This document shows positions 6,888 through 14,067 of a stretch of DNA of 23,920 nucleotides, piece after piece. Below the pieces are notes generated by a model. That model was not told the origin of the DNA and made no database searches. It saw only the letters and a program-made list of their open reading frames with translations. The translations under genes and the position numbers were made by a program. Position 1 is the stretch's first letter. Each line of letters starts with the position of its first letter. Source of the stretch: an uncultured Bdellovibrionales bacterium (lineage in GTDB: Bacteria; Bdellovibrionota; FAC87; UBA2466); assembly GCA_937903155.1 (NCBI GenBank), contig CALCZU010000041.1:1-23920 (forward strand), read 5' to 3'.

Positions 6888-8231
6888 TCAAGGGGTTAGC
6901 CGATTCGAAGCCGGCAAGGGTTTTTTAAACCGCTCTTCAAAAAACTTCAAACTTCCGAAGGCGACTAATGACGAAAGCATGAGGGGGAAAATCGCCTGAT
7001 GGCTCGAGGTCATTTCCATCACAATCACCCACGCCGTAAACGGTGCCCGAATAATCCCGCTCAAAAATGCCGCCATTCCCACCATGATGAGAAGATGCGC
7101 ATTCGAATAGCCGGTCAGAAAAGCAAATTGGGACCCGAGAGCTCCGCCTAACCCCAAAGCCGGCGCTAAAAATCCACCCGCTGAGCCGCTTAAGTGAGAA
7201 AGAATCGGCCCTAAGAATCGAGCGACGATAATTTTCCAATCCGCATGAAACTCGCTCGAATAGAGTAAATCCTCAATCAACTTGGTTCCGCCCCCAATCG
7301 TATAGGGAGAAACCCAAATCGAAAGGCAAGCAACACCCAAGCCCGCAAAAATCGCAAAAATAATTCCGTTTCCAAAAACTTTTCTAAACGCGAGTTTGGA
7401 TTCGGGGCGAAGCATGCGATGAAAAGGAAACGCCACCGATCCGCAAATCATTCCGAGTGCGATCGCCCAGGGCAATGAACTTAAGGGTACTTCACCGACT
7501 TGCGCATGACCGAAATAAAGATAGCGCCCAGACAGCCATTGCGAAACCACGCCCCCAATAATAGCCGCGGTAATGACAACCGATTTAAATTGGTGGAAAT
7601 GCTTTTGCGACAGTTCTTCAAGAACAAAGACGACTCCGGCTAAGGGAGCATTAAAAGCGGCTGAAATTCCCGCAGCGCCTCCGGCGATTAACCACGAACG
7701 GTGTTCTTCGTACGGTCGTATTTTTTGAAAAAGATGTCCGACACAATAAAAAAGACAAGCAGCGATATGAACGACGGGTCCCTCACGTCCCAGCGATCCC
7801 CCGCCAAGAACACCCAGTAAAGAACTGATGACGACAACCACCCCTACTCTAAAGCCTACCAAATTTTCAATTTGGGCGGCGTCTTTTTTTTCGTCGAGCT
7901 TGAGCGCTAAATTCACTTTTGGAATCCCAGAGCCGCCCGCATCTCTCGCGAAGCGATTCACGATCCAGCATGAAACCGCAAAGCTCGCCGGTGTCATTAA
8001 GAGAAGCCAGTAAGGGTTTTCCTGACGGACCCAATCTGCAAACCGAATCGCGCTCGAAAAGGCCGTTGAGTAACCAACTGCTACAAAACCCATAATGAGA
8101 GCCGCCACCCAGTACGGAACACTTTGAAGATAGGGCCTGACCTCGAGCTGGATATTTAATAAATTACGCCACTCGCCTGAGCGAATAATCGACGCAACTT
8201 TTTCAAAGCAAAATTTGAATTTCTCTTTCAC
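6888..8231 (-). CDS. ClC-family chloride channel / H+-Cl- exchanger
   Basis: 447 residues, hydrophobic throughout, with the three ion-pathway signatures: GSGIP (100-104), GREGP (148-152) with the gating glutamate Glu150, and GGFLAP (351-356). The segment PLAGVVFVLEEL (196-207) keeps the glutamate that corresponds to the inner proton-transfer Glu203 of E. coli ClcA, which favours an H+/Cl- exchanger over a pure channel. GSGIP rather than an Asn-containing variant argues against the fluoride-exporting branch. There are no C-terminal CBS domains. The start is GTG inside the stop of clpA (shared GTGA), so it is translated by coupling to ClpA, an unusual partner for a chloride transporter. Possible roles are acid tolerance or ion balance. 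Confidence 0.93.
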   Translation of the reverse strand: MKEKFKFCFEKVASIIRSGEWRNLLNIQLEVRPYLQSVPYWVAALIMGFVAVGYSTAFSSAIRFADWVRQENPYWLLLMTPASFAVSCWIVNRFARDAGGSGIPKVNLALKLDEKKDAAQIENLVGFRVGVVVVISSLLGVLGGGSLGREGPVVHIAACLFYCVGHLFQKIRPYEEHRSWLIAGGAAGISAAFNAPLAGVVFVLEELSQKHFHQFKSVVITAAIIGGVVSQWLSGRYLYFGHAQVGEVPLSSLPWAIALGMICGSVAFPFHRMLRPESKLAFRKVFGNGIIFAIFAGLGVACLSIWVSPYTIGGGTKLIEDLLYSSEFHADWKIIVARFLGPILSHLSGSAGGFLAPALGLGGALGSQFAFLTGYSNAHLLIMVGMAAFLSGIIRAPFTAWVIVMEMTSSHQAIFPLMLSSLVAFGSLKFFEERFKKPLPASNRLTP

Positions 8232-10537
8232 TTCGAGGGAAGCGCCTTCGCCGAACCTAAACGAAAAACAAGTTCATCTTTTCCAAGATCAATAATCACT
8301 TTTCCACCGGCGGTCAGATTTCCAAATAGAATTTCATCGACTAATTTCTTTTTGACATGCTCGTCAATCGCTCTTGCGAAAGGACGGGCGCCGTAAGCAG
8401 GTTCATACGCTTTCTCGAAAATCCACTCGACCGCTTTTTGAGTGACAGTGACCTGAATGGACTTCTCTGTGAGTTGTTCATTGAGTTCTTGAATATTTTT
8501 CTCAATGACATGCATGAGAACCTCTTTTGGAAGTTCGCCGAAGTTAATGACGGCATCAAGACGATTTAAAAACTCAGGCGTAAACGCATTTTTTAAAGCT
8601 TCATTGGATTTGCGTTTTTGCGCATCGAGCACAATCCCCATACCGCGACGAGACATTTCGCGAGCCCCGGCATTTGAGGTCATAATCAAAATCGCACTTC
8701 TAAAATCAACGACCTTTCCATTCGAGTCGGTTAATTTTCCATTGTCCATCACTTGCAAAAGGATATTTGCAATATCGGGATGCGCTTTTTCCATTTCATC
8801 AAAAAGCACGACAGAGTAAGGGCTTTTCGCAATCGCTTCCGTTAAAAGTCCGCCTTCATCATATCCGATATATCCCGGAGGCGCTCCGACCAAGCGAGAA
8901 ACCGCATGCTTCTCCATGTACTCGCTCATATCAAAACGTAAAAGCTCGGTTCCTAAAATTTTTGCAAGCTGCCTTGAAACTTCGGTTTTTCCGACGCCTG
9001 TGGGACCTGTAAAAAGATAGCAGCCCGTTGGCTTTCGTGGGTTTGAAAGACCCGCACGAGACATTTTGATCGAATGGACAAGCGAATCAATCGCCTTATC
9101 CTGACCGAAAATTACTTTCTTAAGTTCCTTATCTAAATCTTTCAGTTTTGATTTATCGTCCGAAGAAACTGTTTTGGCAGGAATTTGCGCAATCGAAGAA
9201 ACGACTTTTTCCATATCCGTCACTTCAACCGCAATCTTTCCGCTGTCTTTTGAGTGTAACCGCAGGCGCGCCGCCGCTTCATCCATCACGTCAATCGCTT
9301 TATCGGGCAATGGCCTCGAATGCACGTAACGATTCGAAAGATCGACGGCTGCTTTTAACGACTCATCCGAATACTCAACGTTATGAAAATCTTCATAGCG
9401 AGATTTTAAACCTTTTAAGATATCAAACGTCTCATCCACCGAAGGCGGTTTGACATCAATCTTTTGAAATCTTCGCGCAAACGCCTGATCTTTTTCAATG
9501 TAAGTTCGAAACTCTTTGTAAGTCGTCGAGCCAATACAAGTTAAATTGCGACTCGCAAGCGCCGGTTTTAAAATATTTGAAGCATCCATCGAACCGGATC
9601 CCGTCGCTCCTGCTCCAATAATCGTATGCATCTCGTCGATAAAAAGAATCGCGTGTTCTTCTTTTTCGAGCGCTTTCATCACGCCTTTTAAACGCGCCTC
9701 AAAATCCCCGCGGTATTTCGTACCTGAGACAAGTGCTCCCATATCAAGAGAATAAATGACCGCATTTTTAAGACTCTCAGGAACTTCTTCTTCAACAATT
9801 TTTTTCGCTAGTCCATCGGCAATTGCCGTTTTTCCAACGCCCGGTTCGCCCACCAAAATGACATTGTTTTTTGTACGACGAGAAAGGATCTGCAAAGTCC
9901 GCTCAATAATGTCCTGTCGCCCAATCAACGGATCAATCAATCCCTTTTTCGCCCGTTCATTCAGATTTGTCGTAAAACTTTTTAAAGGAGAACCCTTCGA
10001 ACGTTCTTTCTTGTGGGGCTCTCGAGTCTGAGGTTCTTCCTCGCCTGCTTCGTCCATCTCTTCGTCTTGTTCGTCGAGTTCGTCATTTTTCGGCAAGCCA
10101 TGTGAAAAGTAATTTTTCACGTCAAAAGGCTCAATCCCTTGGTGTTGTAAAAATGAAACGGCATGGGACTCTTCTTCTTTCATCAACGAAATCAAAAGAT
10201 TTCCACTCGTCACGACTTCACGCCCGGCACTCTCCACCTGCAAAATCGCTCTTTGGATCACCCGATGAAATGCAAGCGTCAGAGAAGGTTTCCACTTATC
10301 GCCTTCTGATTTCAACGTCGCTTCATCGACATGCGGGCAATGTTCTTTTAAAAATTGTTCTAATCGCGCCTTTAACTGCAAAAGATTTCCGCCACAACCT
10401 TCGATAATATCCGCCCCCTCTGGATCTTCAGAAAGGGCCAACAAAACGTGTTCTAAACTTACAAACTCATGCTTATGATCCACCGCATATTTCATGGCAG
10501 AGTTCATGAGCATTTCAACTTCAGGGGTCAATCTCAT
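8228..10537 (-). CDS. clpA: ATP-dependent Clp protease ATP-binding subunit ClpA
   Basis: 769 residues from the chosen start. It is a Hsp100 unfoldase that feeds ClpP. Order: N-terminal Clp_N repeats (about 1-145) that dock ClpS, a very acidic linker (about 153-170), AAA+ domain 1 with Walker A GEPGVGKT (230-237) and Walker B AILFIDEMH (296-304), AAA+ domain 2 with Walker A GPTGVGKT (511-518), pore loop GYIG (555-558) and Walker B VVLFDEME (576-583), then the D2-small domain. There is no ClpB-type middle coiled coil. The start at 10537 is preferred over a longer frame reaching 10582, because AAGGAGAT lies just upstream and the family's N-terminus begins here. The ClpP-contact loop reads GMGIV (about 632-636) where IG(F/L) is usual. 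It follows clpS with 28 bases between and overlaps the ClC gene. Confidence 0.97.
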   Translation of the reverse strand: MRLTPEVEMLMNSAMKYAVDHKHEFVSLEHVLLALSEDPEGADIIEGCGGNLLQLKARLEQFLKEHCPHVDEATLKSEGDKWKPSLTLAFHRVIQRAILQVESAGREVVTSGNLLISLMKEEESHAVSFLQHQGIEPFDVKNYFSHGLPKNDELDEQDEEMDEAGEEEPQTREPHKKERSKGSPLKSFTTNLNERAKKGLIDPLIGRQDIIERTLQILSRRTKNNVILVGEPGVGKTAIADGLAKKIVEEEVPESLKNAVIYSLDMGALVSGTKYRGDFEARLKGVMKALEKEEHAILFIDEMHTIIGAGATGSGSMDASNILKPALASRNLTCIGSTTYKEFRTYIEKDQAFARRFQKIDVKPPSVDETFDILKGLKSRYEDFHNVEYSDESLKAAVDLSNRYVHSRPLPDKAIDVMDEAAARLRLHSKDSGKIAVEVTDMEKVVSSIAQIPAKTVSSDDKSKLKDLDKELKKVIFGQDKAIDSLVHSIKMSRAGLSNPRKPTGCYLFTGPTGVGKTEVSRQLAKILGTELLRFDMSEYMEKHAVSRLVGAPPGYIGYDEGGLLTEAIAKSPYSVVLFDEMEKAHPDIANILLQVMDNGKLTDSNGKVVDFRSAILIMTSNAGAREMSRRGMGIVLDAQKRKSNEALKNAFTPEFLNRLDAVINFGELPKEVLMHVIEKNIQELNEQLTEKSIQVTVTQKAVEWIFEKAYEPAYGARPFARAIDEHVKKKLVDEILFGNLTAGGKVIIDLGKDELVFRLGSAKALPSK

Positions 10538-10542
10538 TTTAA

Positions 10543-10550
10543 ATCTCCTT
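10543..10550 (-). promoter_or_regulatory. Ribosome binding site deciding the clpA start
   Basis: AAGGAGAT on the minus strand, 5 bases from the ATG at 10537, downstream of the clpS stop. It decides against the 15-codon longer reading that would overlap the end of clpS. Confidence 0.8.
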
Positions 10551-10565
10551 CCATGCCGAACTTCA

Positions 10566-10889
10566 TCACGCTTTCTCCACAATACATTTTAAAGGATACT
10601 TCTGCTGCCGAGAATGGTCATTGACCTGAAATGATTTTGTCTCAGCGATCTCATAAGTGTAAACGCCAGCCACTCCCATGCCTTTTAGATGCACTTGCAA
10701 CATCAGCTGGGTCGCCTCTTGCTCAGACTTCTTAAAAAACTTCTGCAAAACATAAATCACATAATCCTGCGGCGTAAAATCATCATTCAAAATCACAACT
10801 TTATAAAACGAAGGCGTCTTAGTAGCCTCATCCGGGCGAGTCAGCGTCTTCGCACTCCCCATCCCCTCCGCATCAAACTGATCATCCAT
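10566..10889 (-). CDS. clpS: ClpS, N-degron adaptor for ClpA
   Basis: 107 residues: a flexible N-terminal tail (about 1-25), then the ClpS core. The core has KVVILNDDFTPQDYVIYVLQ (30-49), with Asn35 and Asp36 that bind the substrate alpha-amino group, and LQVHLKG (64-70) with the matching His67. It ends in YPLKCIVEKA, close to the E. coli ending. It presents proteins with N-terminal Leu, Phe, Tyr or Trp to ClpA. Position 41 is Gln; the aligned residue in E. coli is Met40, the gatekeeper that excludes beta-branched side chains, so the recognised residues may differ. It is the first gene of the clpS-clpA-ClC operon and has the best ribosome site in the window. No leucyl/phenylalanyl transferase (aat) or ate gene is in view. 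Confidence 0.97.
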   Translation of the reverse strand: MDDQFDAEGMGSAKTLTRPDEATKTPSFYKVVILNDDFTPQDYVIYVLQKFFKKSEQEATQLMLQVHLKGMGVAGVYTYEIAETKSFQVNDHSRQQKYPLKCIVEKA

Positions 10890-10896
10890 CTAAGGT

Positions 10897-10903
10897 CCTC
10901 CTT
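10897..10903 (-). promoter_or_regulatory. Strong ribosome binding site of clpS
   Basis: A perfect AAGGAGG on the minus strand, 7 bases from the ATG at 10889. Further upstream TTGTGC-N16-TATTAG could be a promoter, but this is weak and is not listed separately. Confidence 0.85.
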
Positions 10904-11048
10904 ATACTAGTTTGCGCCTAATATCCCATCAGTCAAGCGGCACAAGCATTAGCTCAAGAAACTCAACTAGTTCAGGGCGCCGGCCCCTTATCAATAGCCT
11001 GTCTCCGCCTTCGTTGACACGGCACAGCCTCCATGCGAATGCTGAGAA

Positions 11049-13028
11049 ATGTATACAGTTTTGCTTTTCATGGCCCTCAATTTTGCAAGCGCAGCTTCAG
11101 ATTCAGATAAGGGTTCGTCTCAAAAACCTGTCTATGTTTCCGATCACGCCGATGGTCATCGAGGCACATACATTACGCAATCTCCGACAAATACTTTTGA
11201 AGCACTTCAGGAGTTTCTCAATAAAAAAGACGCTGAAACCGTTTGTTCGTTGATGGACCGGCTTTTTGCTCCGAAAGAACAATGGGCTTGCGATCCACAA
11301 GACGGCTGGAAAAGTTATTATCAGAAGGCAAAACAGGCTCTCTTAAACTCGAAGTGGTTTAAAGAAAAAGGCGCTTCGGAATGTCAAAGAGTGAATATCA
11401 ACCGAGAGTTGTTGGACCTCGAAGTGAAACAGGCGCGAACGCCCTCGGACTATCTTCAGATTGCACGAAAGTATCCGTTCAGAAAGGAAGGAATCAGGGC
11501 TGCGGTTTATTTATTCCAAAGTGAGCTCGAGTTAGGAAATTACCTCCTTGCCTCGATGGGATTGAATGAGATTTTAAATAGAACTAGGGAAATCTCCCCA
11601 CTGCTCAGTCGGCGAGAGCGCGCAGTCACGTTATTTAAGACGTCGCTGGCCGAAAAAAGGGCTTTCCAAAACAAGGACGATTCAGCGGCATTAGTTCACT
11701 TTCAAAAAAGTTTTGATGAGATTCATGAAGAGCTTTTACGAAATAAAACCCAGTCGCCTTCTGATAGTTTTGATCAGTTTATCGATCAAATCGCAGGTCT
11801 GTTAAAACGGAAGACGGGTAAGAATAGCGTGACGTCCACCGAGATAGAACAAGAAATAAAAGTTTCTTTTTCTGCCCCAATAGACTTTCTAAATTCTGAG
11901 AAAAAACGTGAAGAAAATTTGGTCGAAGAACTCTTGGGTTCAAAACGGCTAAGAAATATTGCCGAAAAATTTGGGATCGGATCAGAGAGGATAAATTATT
12001 TGACCGAAGTGAATGAATATTTAATGCAAAACGCTCACGACGATCTCAACCGCTTATTTCTTAGAAATCTAGAAACTGCAATCAGTAAACTTGAGAGCAA
12101 TGGACTCAAGGCCGAAACCCCAAAGTTTCAGAAGGTGGCTGATGGCTACTATATGCGGAACGTCACGGAACTTCGAAAAACCCTTGAATCCCACGCTGTT
12201 CCTGTTCAAATGTGTTCCGAATACAAAAGACTTTTGCCGACGAATCGGCTTTTTATCGCTGACTCAGCGGTGGTCGGTATCAGTTTTCATTCGGATAAGT
12301 TTTCTGCATCCGAATTGGCTGAAATTGCGGATTTGCCCTCGAATATTCACGTCGTTTCAATTTCGGGGCATCTCGAAAAACCTTCGATTGAGAGCATGGA
12401 AGAGATTTTCAGAAGAAAGAATCTGAATCGATTGACGATTAAGAGCGCAACGGAGTTCTCGACAAATCACCTCAAAGAAATTGGATTATTATCGCAAAGC
12501 CTGTCATCCCTTGAATTGCCAAACACGGTCGTATTTGATTCTGAATTAGCAGATAATTTAAGGACGCTCGAACAATTGTCAGACTTAAAGCTAAAAAACA
12601 ATCCCTCAGTGAAGGATGAGATTGTGATAAAACTCAGTTTAATTCCAAAACTCCAGAGCGTCGATCTTACAGGAGCGCCCCTTACAGAAAAATCAATGAA
12701 AGCAATTGGGAAAATTTCTGCACTTTGGGAATTAAATCTTTCGGAAACTCCCATAAAGTCAGAAGATTTAGACCACTTGGCAAATAATAACGTGAGAGCC
12801 TTGTACCTTGACGGGACTAAGGTTTCCGACGACGCATTGAAGTATTTCAAAAAGCTGCCAAATCTTTACCACTTAAGCCTAGGCAAGACCGACGTGAGTG
12901 AAGAAGGCCTCTTAAAATTACTCGAAATGGGAAACTTACGATATCTCGATCTTGTCGGAAGCAAAATCTCGGAACCTACCTTGGTAAAGTTGTATCGAGG
13001 AGTCAACGTTCAGACGGTTCGACACTAA
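11049..13028 (+). CDS. Exported leucine-rich-repeat protein
   Basis: 659 residues. A short N-terminal hydrophobic stretch (YTVLLFMALNFASA, 2-15) reads as a signal peptide with AxA-like cleavage. An upstream in-frame TGA at 11043-11045 fixes the 5' limit of the gene. Residues about 50-400 are mainly helical and polar, with TPR-like character near 130-230, without a family I can name. From about 429 to 655 there are leucine-rich repeats. The last four are regular with a period of about 24 residues (LWELNLSETPIKSEDLDHL, VRALYLDGTKVSDDALKYF, LYHLSLGKTDVSEEGLLKL, LRYLDLVGSKISEPTLVKL). Such repeats form a solenoid for protein binding. No catalytic motif or C-terminal anchor is seen. It is divergent from clpS and converges on the alpha-CTD-like gene; both neighbours are also exported, and a smaller LRR-like gene lies near 16.5 kb. 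Confidence 0.8.
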   Translation: MYTVLLFMALNFASAASDSDKGSSQKPVYVSDHADGHRGTYITQSPTNTFEALQEFLNKKDAETVCSLMDRLFAPKEQWACDPQDGWKSYYQKAKQALLNSKWFKEKGASECQRVNINRELLDLEVKQARTPSDYLQIARKYPFRKEGIRAAVYLFQSELELGNYLLASMGLNEILNRTREISPLLSRRERAVTLFKTSLAEKRAFQNKDDSAALVHFQKSFDEIHEELLRNKTQSPSDSFDQFIDQIAGLLKRKTGKNSVTSTEIEQEIKVSFSAPIDFLNSEKKREENLVEELLGSKRLRNIAEKFGIGSERINYLTEVNEYLMQNAHDDLNRLFLRNLETAISKLESNGLKAETPKFQKVADGYYMRNVTELRKTLESHAVPVQMCSEYKRLLPTNRLFIADSAVVGISFHSDKFSASELAEIADLPSNIHVVSISGHLEKPSIESMEEIFRRKNLNRLTIKSATEFSTNHLKEIGLLSQSLSSLELPNTVVFDSELADNLRTLEQLSDLKLKNNPSVKDEIVIKLSLIPKLQSVDLTGAPLTEKSMKAIGKISALWELNLSETPIKSEDLDHLANNNVRALYLDGTKVSDDALKYFKKLPNLYHLSLGKTDVSEEGLLKLLEMGNLRYLDLVGSKISEPTLVKLYRGVNVQTVRH

Positions 13029-13037
13029 AAGGTTAGA

Positions 13038-13068
13038 AAAAACTAGGAAAAAGGTGTCCGGACCGGAC
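13038..13068 (-). terminator. Candidate intrinsic terminator of the alpha-CTD-like gene
   Basis: On the minus strand, two bases past the stop, the palindrome GTCCGGTCCGGAC (13056-13068) is followed by ACC and five T (13048-13052), then a second T-run near 13038. The stem can fold as GTCC/GGAC with a small loop. Placement at the junction of two convergent genes fits a terminator. Confidence 0.45.
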
Positions 13069-13070
13069 TG

Positions 13071-13847
13071 CTATTTCGTAGCTGCTAAAGTCAGTCCCAA
13101 CTTCTCAAGTTCTATTTCGAGAACACGCACTGAAGAAGCATCGAAGAAAAAGCGATCTTGGAGTTCACGTACAGAAAGTTGAGTGAGATCTCGATAGGTA
13201 TAAACCCCCTCGTTAAACAACGCCATCCTTTGTTCTTCGCTCAATATTGGAAAAGTCAGCAATGACGTTCCCGGTAAAAGTAACTTATCTAGGCGAGGGA
13301 TGGATTCTTTTCGAAGCGTTAAACCGTTAGTATGCAATGCGAGCAAAACGGAATCCAATTTAACTGCGTTCAGATTTTTAATCATTTTCAACTCTTCGAG
13401 ACGACACAGAGAGACGTCTCCTAGAGTACGAATGCCCATAGACTCAAAAACTGTCCAATCTGCTTCTTTCATTCCGGGAACAAATCTTATCGGAATGTAC
13501 TGGCGCTCCTTTTCACTGAGTTCAGAAAGTTCACGAGTCCGAAGGCCCAGATTATGCCTGTGAAGTTTTTCCCTCAGGTGTTCTAAGTTACGATCCGAAA
13601 AATCGCATAAATTTTTAAGATCTTTTCCTGAGAAAATTAAGAGCTCGCTTAAAGTTCGAATTTTCAGCGTGGCTAGTTTTGCCTGTACACTTTTGCTAAT
13701 CCCGATTCGCTCATCTGCGTAAGATAGCTGGTCCCATTTCATAGCAATAGAGGCGAAGATGAAACACTTCGGGGTTTTGGGCGCAGAGACCACGGACCGA
13801 CAAAAAGACCCCAACACAACTAAAAGAACTACCAAATATTTCGACAT
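13071..13847 (-). CDS. Exported protein of three tandem RNA polymerase alpha-CTD-like units
   Basis: 258 residues. A Sec-type signal (MSK, hydrophobic 4-15, SVVSA before about 23) is followed by three similar helical units at about 46-103, 118-179 and 197-254. The anchor segments KIRTLSEL (62-69), GIRTLGDV (138-145) and GVYTYRDL (214-221) lie exactly 76 residues apart, and so do the unit ends NLGL, GLTL and GLTL (99, 175, 251). Each unit has the pattern of the RNA polymerase alpha C-terminal domain: hydrophobic helix, 'gI.TlgdL', 'e.eL..i.nfg...l.ei...L...GLtL'. Residues equivalent to the E. coli alpha DNA contact Arg265 are not evident. A second Met at residue 36 would remove the signal and leave a cytosolic protein, but neither start has a good ribosome site. 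The function is unknown; HhH-like units may serve as a protein-binding scaffold here. Confidence 0.75.
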   Translation of the reverse strand: MSKYLVVLLVVLGSFCRSVVSAPKTPKCFIFASIAMKWDQLSYADERIGISKSVQAKLATLKIRTLSELLIFSGKDLKNLCDFSDRNLEHLREKLHRHNLGLRTRELSELSEKERQYIPIRFVPGMKEADWTVFESMGIRTLGDVSLCRLEELKMIKNLNAVKLDSVLLALHTNGLTLRKESIPRLDKLLLPGTSLLTFPILSEEQRMALFNEGVYTYRDLTQLSVRELQDRFFFDASSVRVLEIELEKLGLTLAATK

Positions 13848-13930
13848 GGTTCCAGGATATCAAATTTTAACGGGGCAATCCAATGTTGCTCACTTGATTC
13901 ATATCATTAAATAGAAAGAATTGAGGGCAG

Positions 13931-14047
13931 CCGTGATTTTGTGAAATGAAATCTCCGTGCTGTTTCGCAGGCCCTCAATAGAGTTCGGAGAGCCGTTGAA
14001 CACTTGCCGAAAAGGGTGCACGGAGATTTCATTTCACAAAATCACGG
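13931..14047. repeat. Perfect 30-bp inverted repeat with a 57-base spacer
   Basis: Left arm 13931-13960 (begins CCGTGATTTTGTGAAATG) and right arm 14018-14047 are exact reverse complements over all 30 bases; the pairing stops sharply at both ends. The spacer 13961-14017 has no gene. A second inverted pair, ATTGAGGGC (13920-13928) and GCCCTCAAT (13971-13979), crosses the first (order A-B-A'-B'), so both can pair together only as a pseudoknot. No target-site duplication flanks the arms. It lies in the 220-base gap between the stop of the transpeptidase gene and the start of the alpha-CTD-like gene; I see nothing else in that gap. Possible identities are a short MITE-like element, a structured RNA or strong hairpin terminator, or an invertible segment. 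Confidence 0.9.
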
Positions 14048-14067
14048 ATGACCGTCTCAATTGGCAA

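Noticed and set aside
6888..8231. Fluoride-specific ClC (CLC-F) transporter
   Set aside because: The first signature is GSGIP with Ser, and both proton-path glutamates are present, fitting chloride/proton exchangers.
10538..10582. Longer clpA start (15 extra codons)
   Set aside because: The extension overlaps the end of clpS and has no family match, whereas AAGGAGAT lies just before the ATG at 10537, where the conserved N-terminus begins.
13926..14052. Insertion-sequence ends with target-site duplication at the 30-bp inverted repeat
   Set aside because: The bases just outside the arms differ on the two sides and the 57-base spacer cannot encode a transposase; kept only as an inverted repeat.
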